DNA of 64,000 nt, from positions 8,389,614-8,453,613 of the forward strand of contig NC_042521.1 in NCBI RefSeq assembly GCF_900963305.1, read 5' to 3'. The DNA is from Echeneis naucrates. Its lineage: Eukaryota > Chordata > Actinopteri > Carangiformes > Echeneidae. Below are positions 39,701 through 56,514 of the stretch, piece by piece. The notes beneath the pieces are model-generated. The model had not been told where the DNA came from and did not search any database. It worked only from the letters and a program-made list of their open reading frames with translations. The position numbers were made by a program, and so were the translations under genes. The first letter of the stretch is position 1. Every line of letters begins with the position of its first letter.

Positions 39701-41851
39701 ACCTCTTCAAAGCTATTAACACAACACAACCAAATCTCTGACCTAACATTGTGGGTAACATAGGTCTAAAAAAACAACAACACTGTAAATCAGTACACAT
39801 CTGTGGAGTCTTTTAAATCTGACAAAATCTACACATAGACTGTAAATGGACAGATGTTTGTGCTCACATATCTGACGCTGATTACGTACGTGGTGCAGTC
39901 CTGTATGCAGTCTGTGCTGTTTCCATCCTTCAGGTAACAGGCAGCTCTGTTGGAGTAGAGAATACACAGGTCTTCTGGGTTGTCAATGCCTGCAGGGGAA
40001 CAACCATAACTCATCTGAAAGAGCGATCAGCTATGAGATTGGTCTAAAACACAATCAATAGAATATGTTTGATCTTGTGAAAATAAGACGAGATGCTCAG
40101 CACTTTGGACTGAGTGCTATGGACCAAAGAGAAGGCAAGACAACAGTCATCACACTGTGCAGAGATGCTGAAGGGCGCCAGTGGCAGACAGACAAATGGA
40201 TGTGTTGAGTCCCCGGTAGAGAAATATTCTCCTCAGTGCAGTCTCTCCTTAGCCTCCAGTGCAGTTTTACAACCTTTTAGCAGAGCATCAGTGCTCACCA
40301 CTTCACTGTTCCTGAACTACTGTCAGCCTCTTCCTGCCCCTCTACACCTGTGATTTCTGTACAACATTATATAAAGACGTGATGATTCAATGCTTCCTTT
40401 TGGTAAGTCTAATCTTTTTAAGTCTATCTCCACTGCAGCAGAAAAAGCGATGACTGTTGCCAGCGTTGTAAGTAAAAGTTGGCTGAGTGCTCCTAAAGAT
40501 GGAGCATGACATTCAATCTTACCTAAAAGGCCCATTCACCACACCATGACTTCAGCCTATGGTCAGTTGTACTGCCTTTTACCAACACTGCCCTTACGAA
40601 TCAACACTGATGCCTCACATGACACTGAATGTTTGGGTAAAAAGAAAAATTACCAGCTCTTCACAGGTCACATATGTGAAAAGTAGCGTGAATTCATGAT
40701 GGATTTCATTTATAATGCAGGATAAAACGCATGGGCATGAAGATTGGGTGGAGTAAATTATGCAGCAGAGCAAACACCTAATGCATTCATAACTGATGTG
40801 TGAGACTTTGGATTATGGAGCCAAATGACACTCAACATTTATCTGATTCTGTCACAAGAGCCAATTCACAGAAGTTAGAAGCAGCTTTTTGTTTGTCACT
40901 GTGCCGCCCATTTGTTGTTTTTTCTACTTCTCTAGCTTGCTTCTCAAGATTTGCCTTCATCAAAAATCTAGCTAAATTAAGTATTTTAACAATAACAGGT
41001 ATGAATAAAGTATGACATTAGGATAACATAAAATATGTACCAGGAAAGTTTAAATTAAATTACTCAAGAAATGAACTGTTTTGGTAACTGAGTGATCATT
41101 TTTTTAAGCAAAAGAAATGTGCCACAATATGGTTGTAAATTCAGTATTTTAGTTGTGGCCTTAATCCAACTAAACAAAAATTATAAATGTGTCAATTCAG
41201 GCTTTCAGAATGATTTCACTGTTTTGTTAACCAATTGATTATGAAAATAAAAAAGTTCAATTGAGAAAACTTACGCTGACATAAACATTATTTAAGCTTT
41301 TTGGTGGCGGTGCATGCAGTTTTAATTCAGGTTTTACAACAGTATTTCTATCACCATTCCTGATGGAAAATTTATAATTCGTTGCATAAATCTGCAATCA
41401 ACAGACTTGTATTTATTTCAATGAAATTCTGTTTCTGACGTGAAAATAAACAACAAATAACAACAAATAAATAACAGTTCATGTTTTCCCCACCTGCTTC
41501 AGCACATCCATCAATGGCCTGGGTATACTTCTCCAAGGCGTCTCCAAACTGGCCGTGCTTGAAAAGATGGTTTCCCTCATTCTTGAGCCTTGCCAGGTGA
41601 GGAGGAAGGGCCCCAGCAGGGGCATCCAGGTAACTTGTGTCCGGTTTAGGGCTGCCTTGCATCTCTTGACCACCTGCAGGGATGTTTTCTCTTTGTGTGC
41701 CATTGGCCACCTCCTTCTTTGAATCTCCCTGAGTATGTGATTTTTTTATGCTGCCTCCACTCCGGCTTCTCATCCTGCTTCCTGCTGTGGCCTGATCTGG
41801 TCTGGTTCCCCCTCCTCCACTGCCTGAGGGTTTCTCCTGTGCGTTCCCCAT
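34846..41851 (-). CDS. spag1: Short SPAG1-like TPR co-chaperone (teleost spag1 paralogue)
   Basis: SPAG1 family proteins use TPR domains to bind HSP70/HSP90 tails during dynein-arm assembly. Eight exons join in phase, in transcript order: 41851-41494, 39989-39890, 39204-39052, 38739-38582, 36279-36138, 35453-35327, 35182-35045 and 34851-34846 (stop), 393 residues; human SPAG1 is 926. Residues 1-80 are a low-complexity Gly/Ser/Lys-rich leader starting 'MGNAQEK'. The first TPR unit follows ('ARLKNEGNHLFKHGQFGDAL', 'LYSNRAACYLKDGNSTDCIQ', 'PLLRRAMAYESLERYRKAYV'), then the linker 'GPEWRDRLPEIPVVPLS'. The second unit is 'KQKGNDLVKEGRFQEALEKY', 'AIYTNRAICLLKLSRFKESK', 'AFYRRALAYKGLKDYLSASS'. Both units match SPAG1 TPR blocks better than TOMM34. 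The SPAG1 N-terminal region and C-terminal RPAP3_C-like domain are absent. ATG 41851 (GCTATGG) is the first in-frame ATG. The last two-codon exon is weak; readthrough of the 35045 donor would only add a short tail. Confidence 0.85.
36621..36710. repeat. (CA)n microsatellite
   Basis: About 85-90 bases of nearly perfect CA repeats in an intron of the spag1-like gene, between exons at 36279 and 38582. Confidence 0.98.
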
Positions 41852-41999
41852 AGCTGCACTCCCTCTGCAGTGTGTCCAAACTCTCTCTGCCTCCCTGCTT
41901 CTCCCTCTCTCTGAGCTGAAGCTACATCTGTGCTTGGCTGGGGATCTCTGATAAACACACCCCCTGCATGAGGTGTCATTCGTGATGTCACAGAGGGGG

Positions 42000-42081
42000 G
42001 AAGTGCCTCGGCAATGCAGTGCTGCAGTGGGACAGGTCTGATGGGAGAGCCTCAGCACGCACTTCACAGCAAATTATTAAA

Positions 42082-42119
<38 letters not shown>

Positions 42120-43200
42120 AAGTCTTAGTGTCCTTTTTTCTTTCATTAAACATATCAAACACTTTTGTTTTTCAACAAGACATTTGAACAGTGAACCATT
42201 TGACTAAGGGTGCTCTTCCTGTTATAACTGTTATATTATTCACAGCTAGTGTCTCTACTGGTTACTTGGCAACTGCTGCCAAAAACTTCTCTGACACCTA
42301 TACTGCCTTGTCCTCTTCCAAATGAAAGATAATTCCAATTCAACCGAAGATACTTTAATGCGTATTGAGGGAGAAGATAAAATATAGTGTTAGAGAGCTG
42401 TTTACTGATGAGTCATATATAGGGAGTTGTTTGTTTAGCTTTAGGACAAAGTGAACGGAGCAGTTTCAACCCAGTTTGAGCCCTCATGCTAAGCTGTCTA
42501 CTGGTTGAAGCGTTATATTTACATAATGGGCGCCAGAGTGGAAGCAAACATAGCACCTAATTGGTTAATCACTGTAGACAGATTACACCGATATAGCTTA
42601 CTATCCGGTGACCTGCGTCAGCCATGTGACCCTTTCAACATAACAACACTAACTTCACATGAAATCTTTCAGAGATGTTTTTCTTATTTAGTCTTGGCCC
42701 AAATTACCACAAGTAGAATGAAAAACTCTCTTAAACATTTTCAACACAAACTGAATATTTAATTGATGCTCATTAAAAGCTCAGGTTCAAATTAAGAAAT
42801 ATTCTAGTTAAACATTACTTCCAATTGACGCACAATCAACATAATGTATTTTTCTTGTTATTTGTAATGCTTTGTATTCTTATTTTCACATGAAATGTGG
42901 ATGAAAAGTCATCTGTTTTATTAGGTCATGTAGCAAAGAAATGTTTAAAATAATAATAATAATAAAGAACACAAAGTAAAGAGAAATGTACCACTGAGAG
43001 GTTAGTCCTTAAAAAGAAAAATGTCCTCCACTTATATTCATAATTGAGATACTATAATGATTAATTCAATGAGAACAGTGAGGTCAGTACAAATTGTGTT
43101 TTTAATAAACCAAGACTGTCAACACTCGCAATTTGAACAAGAAAACTAAATAACAGCACTGTTTCTGTGGACATGAAAAAGGAGGGCTTTAGCCAGAAAG
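42000..43200. other. Intergenic between spag1 5' end and polr2k 3' end, no gene recognised
   Basis: It contains a (GA)n tract at 42081-42118 close to the spag1 start, A/T-rich DNA, and a possible polr2k polyadenylation hexamer (TTTATT at 43220-43225) just beyond its end. An 85-codon plus-strand frame (42505-42762) has no recognisable features. Confidence 0.5.
42081..42118. repeat. (GA)n microsatellite
   Basis: GA dinucleotide tract of about 38 bases with one interruption, about 230 bp upstream of the spag1 start codon and so within or near its promoter/5' UTR. Confidence 0.95.
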
Positions 43201-43287
43201 CATCTGATCTGAAAGTCTATTTATTTACATGCTCATATACTTTAAAAATAGCACACAGGACAATCAAAACAGCTGCACTCCTCTTCT

Positions 43288-44166
<879 letters not shown>

Positions 44167-44329
44167 CTAACATTAGAAACAGCATGGTGTTTCCAGCACG
44201 ATAAGCCAAAAGCGTCATCACTGGAGGACACAATGAACCGCAAATGGTCTTTGAATAGCCGTAAATGTAACATGTGTATACCAAGCGTGAATTTCACAGA
44301 AGAGATTGTGACGAAAAAAGAAAGCTTAC

Positions 44330-44784
44330 CGTTTTAATACACAAAATGTTAGCTGTTTACCTCTCCTTTCATCTCACACGGATACGACTCCGCACATGCG
44401 CACTACCGTCCGGTATGACCTCAGAGCAAACAAGACTCTGATTGGTCAGAAGACATTTTGAGCTATTTGCCTTACTTTTTCTTTTATGCCTCGCGAAGTC
44501 ATAAAAAATATATAAATTGGCGTATTTCGGGTTACTTTACGGATTTCGGGCTTGTAGAGACGGAAGCCGTGTGTCTTTTTCCTCGCACTCCGGCCCTCCA
44601 CGGGGCGCTGTGGTAAAGCCGAAGCCGCAGACGGGCCGTCATCTGACGGACACTCAGCTGGCCCTCCACTAGTTTTTGACAACAACGACTCCGCCGACAA
44701 TGTTCACATCGTGACTGCTGGCCCCCAAAACTGACACAACTTCCTATTAGTCCGCTGCCTTTTTATTATTTGGAGCTGTACATT
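44330..44784. promoter_or_regulatory. Bidirectional promoter between polr2k and stk3
   Basis: The two start codons are 694 bp apart, and the probable polr2k first exon ends about 400 bp from the stk3 ATG. The interval is G+C- and CpG-rich relative to its surroundings. It has an NRF1-like site GCACATGCGCAC at 44392-44403 and no TATA box, as expected for a shared housekeeping promoter. Transcription starts are not determined. Confidence 0.55.
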
Positions 44785-49238
<4,454 letters not shown>

Positions 49239-51875
49239 GTAATCCTCCCTGTAGCTTTCAAGCCCTCGCCTGGGTTTCAAAGCCACCATTACCACAAAAC
49301 CTATTTCCTAATGACTCAGAGGAACTAAAACAAGCTTATTGTGACACCCAACTGCTGTTCTGGCTGACTGCAAACTGGCCTTTGACTGACGAGAGATGCC
49401 TCTTCTCCTCGGTGAACTCCATTTTGGCTCTTGCTATCCCAAATTTCACACCTTGTTTATTAACGTCTTAAATTGTAAATTTGTTTTCACCAATACCTGT
49501 AAAGTTTCTTTTTCAGAAAAATTGCTCAAGACTGTGGCCAAAGAGAGAACCGAGCTCTGATTATAAATCACAAAGTCGCAAAATTTACGTCCTCTTCCAA
49601 ATGAAATTCCTCTCACATAATCAAAACCCCTTGGAATCACCATCAAAACATAAGGAAGGATCTACCATGGCATCCAGGCCAGCGTGTCATCATTTCTGAC
49701 AGCAGCAGTGTGGTCAGTGACAAGTTGTCTCTTTTTCCTTGGACATTTTAGTTTCATTGTAAATAGAATATAGAGCCTAGTTTGGAAATACCTGCAACAA
49801 AAAGCTGTGGAGGTTCGTCCATGACCAAAGACAATCAAGGGGATGTAGGTTTAGTTGAGAATGCCTTAAAAATATTTGAAACCTGGTTTTCAAAATAAGC
49901 AATGTAATAGAGCATCCAAGTCATTGGAGGGTTAAATCCCTCCACTTGGTGCTGAGATGGACTGAGGGAAGCTGAAAGGATTTGTCAGTGGACAGAAGCG
50001 ACATAAATCACTTGGGTGGTGAAGAGTGGATTCCTGCACGTTTTCAGTTGTTTGTGGACCAGAAAAATCTCTGCTCATTTCACTTGTCTTTCTTGTCATT
50101 TATTTGACCCATTGTTTCCGAATATGTTCAGGGTTTCTTTATCCTTCCAACGTACTGTCCAGCTGTGACTCAATGCATCTTAGTGCCTCATAACACACTC
50201 ACCCACTCCTGAGCCACTTTTTCTTTTAATGCCAGTGCTGTCACAGAAATTCATTCCCAGATGGAAAGAAATCAGTTATTTCCACACAAGTGAAACATTC
50301 CTAAAAACCTTATGCCTATTATTTTAATTTGTCTGCGGTCTTAAAAGAAAACCCAGTTTGACTTCCTAAAAAATTTAAACTGGGAATTGAGCTGTAAAAA
50401 TTCAGAGCTCAGTGAAGACCGTTGCCAGAGGTGACTTTCCATCTTAACTCTGACAGCAGGCATAAGTGACAGACTGACAAAGTAAAGCTTCTGCTGCAGC
50501 CACACAGTCTGTTTCAGATTCTAGATTATTATTTTGTACTGTATTAATATCGATACACTTTATTTTCCTCCAGTTTATTCACACACGCAAACATCTATAA
50601 TGGGTGTTGTTGCTTTTCATTCCCTGTGCCCTGTGACAAAGTTAATTTATGACAGTGCCAGTGTATGAAATGGTCATTAGGTCTCAAAAAACTGTAGCAC
50701 AGAAATGGAAGTGATATTGTTCCAGTGGGGTTAGAAACTTAATATGGAGCACTGACTGGTTTATGTTTTTAACTGTAAAAAATCTGACCATGTTATATCT
50801 GTCAATCTTAAAAAAAAAAAAAAAAATCACTCATCAAAATGCTTATTTATCCTCCCTTTTTTCCTTCCCTGCTCCAATATTTACATCAGTCTCAGAGATA
50901 AGAATCTAGTTTGGGCTTTACTTCATGGTTTTGAATGTTGAATTGGTGACCCCTAAGAATAAGCCAATGAAATGCAGCATGTTGTCGTCTTAGTGAAGGG
51001 AAACAAAACTGCTCATGTTTTGGCTGTAAATTTATTTTTGTGTTGATCTGCCACACACTACTGTGACCCTTTGAATGACTCCATTCTGCTCTTATACTGA
51101 ATACAAATGCAGTATGCCTGCAGTTTGCTGTTACACAATGAATGTTATCTTGACAGTGTGGTTCAGCCCATAGTCGTGGCATTTTATGAATACATAGACC
51201 TGTTACACTATTTTACTATGTGTCTCATATGATGGACAATGTGGCCAAAATGAACTGACATTTTAAACAGGAATCAAAATTTCAATCAGCATTATGTAAA
51301 CGTTGGAATGATCATGTTTGTTTCATTTTTCTAGGTGAAGATGAACCTGAAAAGTCATTAACATATATGCCATGAATTGTTCTCATAAATTAAGTATACA
51401 CAAAAGCATTCTCACACTATTTATTTAATGTTTCAACTTTTTTTTTTATATAGAAGCTGATCTGGCTGTTAATATTTTTTCCCCTAATCAAATATGTTTG
51501 CCTTGATTTTTGTGTGCGTGGGACTAAGCATGTTTATAAATCTGTTTGCTCTGTAGTGGGTTGCTCTTTCATTAACTGCACAGGTAAGAGTATTGTGAAT
51601 AAGGAGGGGTGATTGTCTCCAGCTTTTAATAAAAACTGTTTGCTCTGTACAATTTTTAAAACCCCCAGCTTGAAATACGATGCTGTCCAGAATCTGCCAT
51701 ATTATGTACAGCAATCTGAAATCACATTTTGATATTATAGCTATATGCTTTTGTCTTCATTTTATTTCTGACATATGACTCTGGGATTTTGGGTGGAATG
51801 TGAGCATTCGTGTTTGAACCACTTAATTTATTATCTTTGTAATACTTTATTACTTATTAAAAACGTGCAAGGAAT

Positions 51876-51881
51876 AATAAA
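51876..51881 (+). terminator. stk3 distal polyadenylation signal
   Basis: AATAAA about 2.6 kb after the stk3 stop, followed by T-rich sequence and about 330 bp before the rida start codon. The interval 49239-51876 has no coding exon and is read as 3' UTR. Confidence 0.5.
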
Positions 51882-52209
51882 AGTTACTTATAGTTAACCT
51901 CAACAGCAAGTGGGAAGCCTTTGGCCTTTTCTGATTCCCAACATGCGGACTTGAACTTTATCACCGTAAAAAGAAATCATGCGCGATAACACCTGTTGTA
52001 CCGTAACTCTCCTACTACGAGCGCCACTATTCCACTCCGCAAAGCCAGAGGACCGCCTCCAAACAAGCAGTGTGCTCTTGTTGGGAAAAAGTTACGGTAG
52101 ACTTTGGGGCAGCAACTGGTCCTCTCATTTCCTGAAGTTGTTGCACAATCGTCGGACGGCCAGTCTGAGCTGGAGAGAAGTCTGAGGAAGTTGAATAAAG
52201 TCAGAAAAC

Positions 52210-52369
52210 ATGGCTGCGCTGCACAGAAAGATCATCGACACCTCGTCGGCCCCGGCTGCCATCGGCCCATACAGGTGAGACGCGTTTACGGACCAAACCA
52301 GGCGTCGGAATCAATTCATAGCGACACGTGGTTCCCAAAAGTTAGCGCAGAAAACGAATGAATTACAAA

Positions 52370-52415
<46 letters not shown>

Positions 52416-55391
52416 GGGCGGGTCTTTGTGTTCAATGAACTCACCTGCTTCACTGGACCCCATAAAAAGTTCAACACTGAGCAGAGCAGAAGAAGAAAGA
52501 TCAACCTCTGATCTGTAAAACTCAGAAAGGCCGGAGAAGAAATGTCAGAGATCCGCCGTCAGTGTCCTTACACACCCAAAGCCCCGGTCAGACAGGGGAT
52601 CTACAGGTGAGCATCTCAGCAGCGTCAACCTTCAGCCAACATTTCATTACATCCCGTTTCTTTGGTCAACAATCATGAAAAAAAATCCTAATTTAGTGTT
52701 TTCTTGGTCTTTGAATGAAGCAGATTTATGGGGTGTTCCTGCGCGGACCAATCAGCTGTCAGGGGGTGGAGTTAGTGTAGCCGTAATGGACTCTGCTCAT
52801 GGTCTCATTCATCTTCAAGGACAAAAACAGCCAAACTGATAAAAAAGCAAAAGGCATTCATTGAACTTTCACATTTATTATCGGTGTCTGTTTGGTTCTT
52901 CTCTTCATAAGCAAATACACGTAGCTGGGATTTTAGTTTAAGGTTAAGATTGCTAACAGATTGAGGTGCAGATGAAGGATAGTTTTGTTGAAGGAACATG
53001 ATCTCAAAAGAATTAACAAATAAATTAAAAGGCCATTAACATATCGAAGATGGTCTAACAATAATAACACGGATAATAAAGCAGTAAGAGGCTAAATGGG
53101 TAAAGCACATTCAACGTAATCACTGAAAATCTCATCATGTGGTTACATCACATTAACTGTGTGCGTCTTTCCTCAGTCAGTCAGTGGTCGTGGACAGAAC
53201 CATGTACATCTCGGGTCAGCTGGGACTGGATGTGGCCTCTGGGCAGCTGGTCGAAGGAGGAGTCCAGGCCCAGACCAAACAGGTGAAGCTCACAGAAGCT
53301 GCTGATGCTGGAGATGAGGATGATGGTTGACTATGTTTTGGGTGGCAGAACATTTACTCTCCAGTAATATCTACTAGATGAGATGGCTGTCAGAATAAGC
53401 CAGACCAGCTGTGCTTTTGTCAACCCTGTTACACTAAATAGTCAAATTTAAAATGTACAACTCTCTTAAGTTGCTATTGAAGTAGAATCAAAGTGAGCAT
53501 CATGTAATGACACATTTTTGTTTTGTCATCTCCACTGATCTATCCTCTTACAGGCTCTCGTCAATATGGGCGAGATTCTAAAAGCTGCTGGCTGTGACTA
53601 TACCAATGGTGAGATCTGACTAGTTCACTGCCTCACTTGGTGCTCATATGTCGTGTGTGCATGAGTGAGGGAGAGAGAACAACTAATGAGAATAAGCTCT
53701 TGTGTTTCAGTGGTGAAGACAACTGTGCTGCTCGCTGATATTAATGACTTTAACAGCGTCAATGAAGTCTACAAGACATGTAAGTGAACATGTAAATACT
53801 TCACTGCTTCCATATTGATGCACACAGTGAGTGTCAATGAACAAAAGCAGAATCTAATGATAAAGAATCGCAGTGCAATAATTTGTTGTTCTAATGGGGT
53901 TGGTGAAAAAGTGCTGTATGTCCCTCATGCCACAATCTATGAAATGTCTAAAAGTGGCCACAAGGGGGCGGCTGTTAAACAGGAAGCTTTCATGAATGGC
54001 TTTTGTTTGTTGTTGCTTTGTATGTTCTTTTTTCCTTTACATTCCTCTTTATTCAGTGTTTTGTTTTGGAAGTTGGGCTTTGACATAGTGGTGGCTCTTT
54101 CAGAAGAGGAACTGAAATGTAGGAAGTAGTCAGGCTGTCCATCAGTGTTGATGAAGAGTTGACAGTCCTCCCATCACTTGGGTTATCTGAGAAATCACAC
54201 AAATGTTTAATTCGCTTGTTGTTATTGCATATTATGTTTACAATATCTCAGCCATTCATGTGCTTTTAATGTCATTATTTCATTATTTCATTTACGAAAC
54301 AACGAATCATAAAACTAAAAGCAACAAAAAGGCACTCAGTCTGACAACTTTCTCCTTGTTTTGCCTTCAACTGATGATTTTTTTTTTTTTTTTTTTTTTT
54401 TTAAATTGTATTTATACCAACTGCTACACGTACCCATATCATATTCCATCTGACACTACATTTGATCCCTGGTTTAAAATTTAAAGTTTCCATTTCATGA
54501 TTGTTTTAAATTACAGGCCGCCAGTTTTAATCTCAAGATCTGTAAGTATCTTGATTGTGCGGCCTCAAAATGGAACGAAACTCGGTTAACAATTTAACAA
54601 CATCTTCCACTTGTGTAAAAGTCTCTAATCCGTTCAGGGACTCGCTCCAGCCTCCGATGTTTTGCCGTTGTGAGGAGACACAGAGGCTTATCTTTCACAG
54701 ACATCTCTCAGAAACAGTCTGGTGGCAGGTTTGGCTGCTGCCAAGCTGACAGACAAGCACGCTTTGCTCGTACTTTGCTGTATGAGAGCAGCTTCCTCAG
54801 TCTGGGCATTTCCTCCAGGATCACAACAGACAGGTGTAATGGAAGCTGCGGTGCCCACTGAGCTGTAAATGGACACTTGCTGTGCAGGCACACAGGTGTA
54901 ACCAAACCTCACACCATTGCCTCTGGTGCAGAGGATTAAAAGATTAATCTTATGCAATGGTTTTTGTTTTTTGTCTGATATAAAACTGAACAATAATAAT
55001 AGGCCACTAATATAATAATTTTCCCAAAATATACTTTTGTTTTTTCTAGTTTTCAGCTGTAACTTTCCTGCCAGAGCTGCCTACCAAGTTGCTGCTCTCC
55101 CCAGAGTAAGTACAGACAGAAAGAAAAACAGCACCATATTGAAACTGCAGCAGCTGATGCTTAGCTAACATGTGATTCATCCATACACATGGGCTGGAGC
55201 ATGGTGGCGAGGTGCATGCTCAGTCATGCATGTCATATTTTCCATCGTCCACGTTCACCTTCAAATTCACTTTCACTTGTTTGTCTTTCTCCATGTCCTC
55301 AGTGCTTCTCTGTTTCCTCCGTTTTTCCCTTCAGGGTGGACTGGTGGAAATCGAGGCGGTTGCCGTCCTCGGCCCTCTCTCAGACTCCTGA
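52210..55391 (+). CDS. rida: 2-iminobutanoate/2-iminopropanoate deaminase (RidA, UK114 family), complete
   Basis: RIDA hydrolyses reactive enamines/imines released by PLP enzymes such as threonine dehydratase to ketoacids. It forms a trimer in cytosol and mitochondria. Six exons join in phase: 52210-52274, 53177-53282, 53554-53608, 53711-53779, 55050-55105 and 55335-55391, giving 135 residues (human 137). Key sequences: 'IGPYSQS' across the first junction with the active-site Tyr, 'RTMYISGQLGLDVASGQL', 'NMGEILKAAGCDYTNVVKTT', 'NFPARAAYQVAALPRGGLVE' with the substrate-binding Arg, and 'IEAVAVLGPL' with the conserved Glu. The start 'MAALHRKIID' has an ideal context (AACATGG). A second in-phase candidate first exon lies at 52542-52606 (own entry). 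AATAAA at 55709-55714 ends the gene, tail-to-tail with erich5. Confidence 0.95.
52373..52413. repeat. (CA)n microsatellite between the two rida first exons
   Basis: CA tract of about 40 bases located in the 267-bp interval separating the two alternative first exons of rida, and so probably in the promoter of the second one. Confidence 0.97.
52542..52606 (+). CDS. rida: Alternative first coding exon of rida
   Basis: The exon begins ATG TCA GAG and ends CTACAG|GTGAGC. It is 65 bases long, exactly the length of the upstream first exon (52210-52274), with the same splice phase (21 codons plus AG) and the same final Tyr-Ser codons after joining to 53177. It would encode 'MSEIRRQCPYTPKAPVRQGI' then Tyr, in place of 'MAALHRKIIDTSSAPAAIGP' then Tyr. 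The 'AP' and Gly-x-Tyr-Ser positions of the RidA N-terminal strand are kept. Coding potential is supported by symmetry and splice sites; expression is unproven. Confidence 0.75.
54378..54402. repeat. Poly-T tract
   Basis: About 25 T residues inside the 1.3-kb fourth intron of rida. No SINE body is recognisable next to it. Confidence 0.9.
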
Positions 55392-55708
55392 CTAGCCAGC
55401 CACATCACAAACAAGTTATAGTCTCACCAACAAGCAGCTGTTCAGTTGTAATGTGGAGTGCTTAGTGTTATTCCAGATGGCACTTGGAAGACCAAACTTG
55501 TGTCCGTCTTTTTTCCGTGTTGTTTAAGCATAAATCCTCTGTTCACTGTAGCTGGTTGACTGCACTGCTGAACTATTTTGTATTATAACACTGGAACAAC
55601 CATCGACCTGAACAGTAACTCCTTCTCCAAACTAGGACATTTGATAAACACTTTAAAAATCCAGATCACGGAGTCATTACTCATCATCAAACTTACTTTA
55701 AGACATTA

Positions 55709-55714
55709 AATAAA
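55709..55714 (+). terminator. rida polyadenylation signal
   Basis: AATAAA 318 bp after the rida stop codon. A minus-strand hexamer for erich5 lies at 55881-55886 (TTTATT), so the two 3' ends face each other across about 150 bp. Confidence 0.6.
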
Positions 55715-56514
55715 CTTGACGTCACATGTCATTTTTAAGGTGGCCCTTTTTAATTTTTCTAATAGCTTATTACAGATTTCAGATTTTTCTTCCAGGGAGA
55801 AATCCTGACACATCAGAAAAAAACACACTCACACATTTACTCATTGGTACTTATAAGGAAGTCATTGTTTTTTTTTTTTTTTTATTAGTCCTCAGTAAAC
55901 TTGAAATGGACCAGCTCGTCGTTATCATTACAAACATGGTTGTATAATCAAAGCCGTGGATCCAAACACAATATAATCATATATCAAATATGCTTTGGCT
56001 TTGGTTTCCTTAGAACTATGGTTTTGTAGAAACAACAGAATGAATTTGGTTTCAAATTTAGAAATTGAGATGAAATACATTTGCTATTTTAAATTTCTCT
56101 CCATGTAATAAATAGATGTGTGATTAGTAATTTAAGATATTTTGAAATGATTGCTTCCTCTAAAATGAAAAACACCCACTAAGTGCTGTAGAAGTTGATG
56201 GCCATGCAGGCGTGCACGGCCATGAGGGAAAGAAGGCACAGTGATGACTGAGGATCCCTGACTGAAAGTGGTTATCACAGAGTCTGCATCTTGGCAACAA
56301 CGTAGTGTTTGTTTCACACACACAGACAGACAAACACATGCACGCACACATACTTTCACTCATGTATACAAACAAGATCAGACGCTTCCAGTTAATCTGT
56401 GCGGTCATTCATGTTCCACATCACTCGCTGGGAGCTGGAGGCAAAGAGGGAACCGTATTAGTATTTCACTGATACTGTTGAGTGTGACGATGTGGAAACT
56501 CCAGCTGTGCTCAC

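Noticed and set aside
34846-41851. TOMM34 as the identity of the double-TPR gene
   Set aside because: Length (393 against about 309) and architecture are similar, but the stretches 'LLRRAMAYESLERYRKAYVD' and 'ECAIYTNRAICLLKLSRFKE' match SPAG1 more closely. The position beside rnf19a and polr2k is that of SPAG1.
41852-42067. N-terminal extension of the spag1-like protein
   Set aside because: The frame is open upstream, but the codon at its beginning is GTG, not ATG. No in-frame ATG exists before 41851, which has a strong context.
53815-54129. 104-codon plus-strand frame in rida intron 4
   Set aside because: The sequence is low-complexity and resembles no family. The rida exons on either side join in phase without it.
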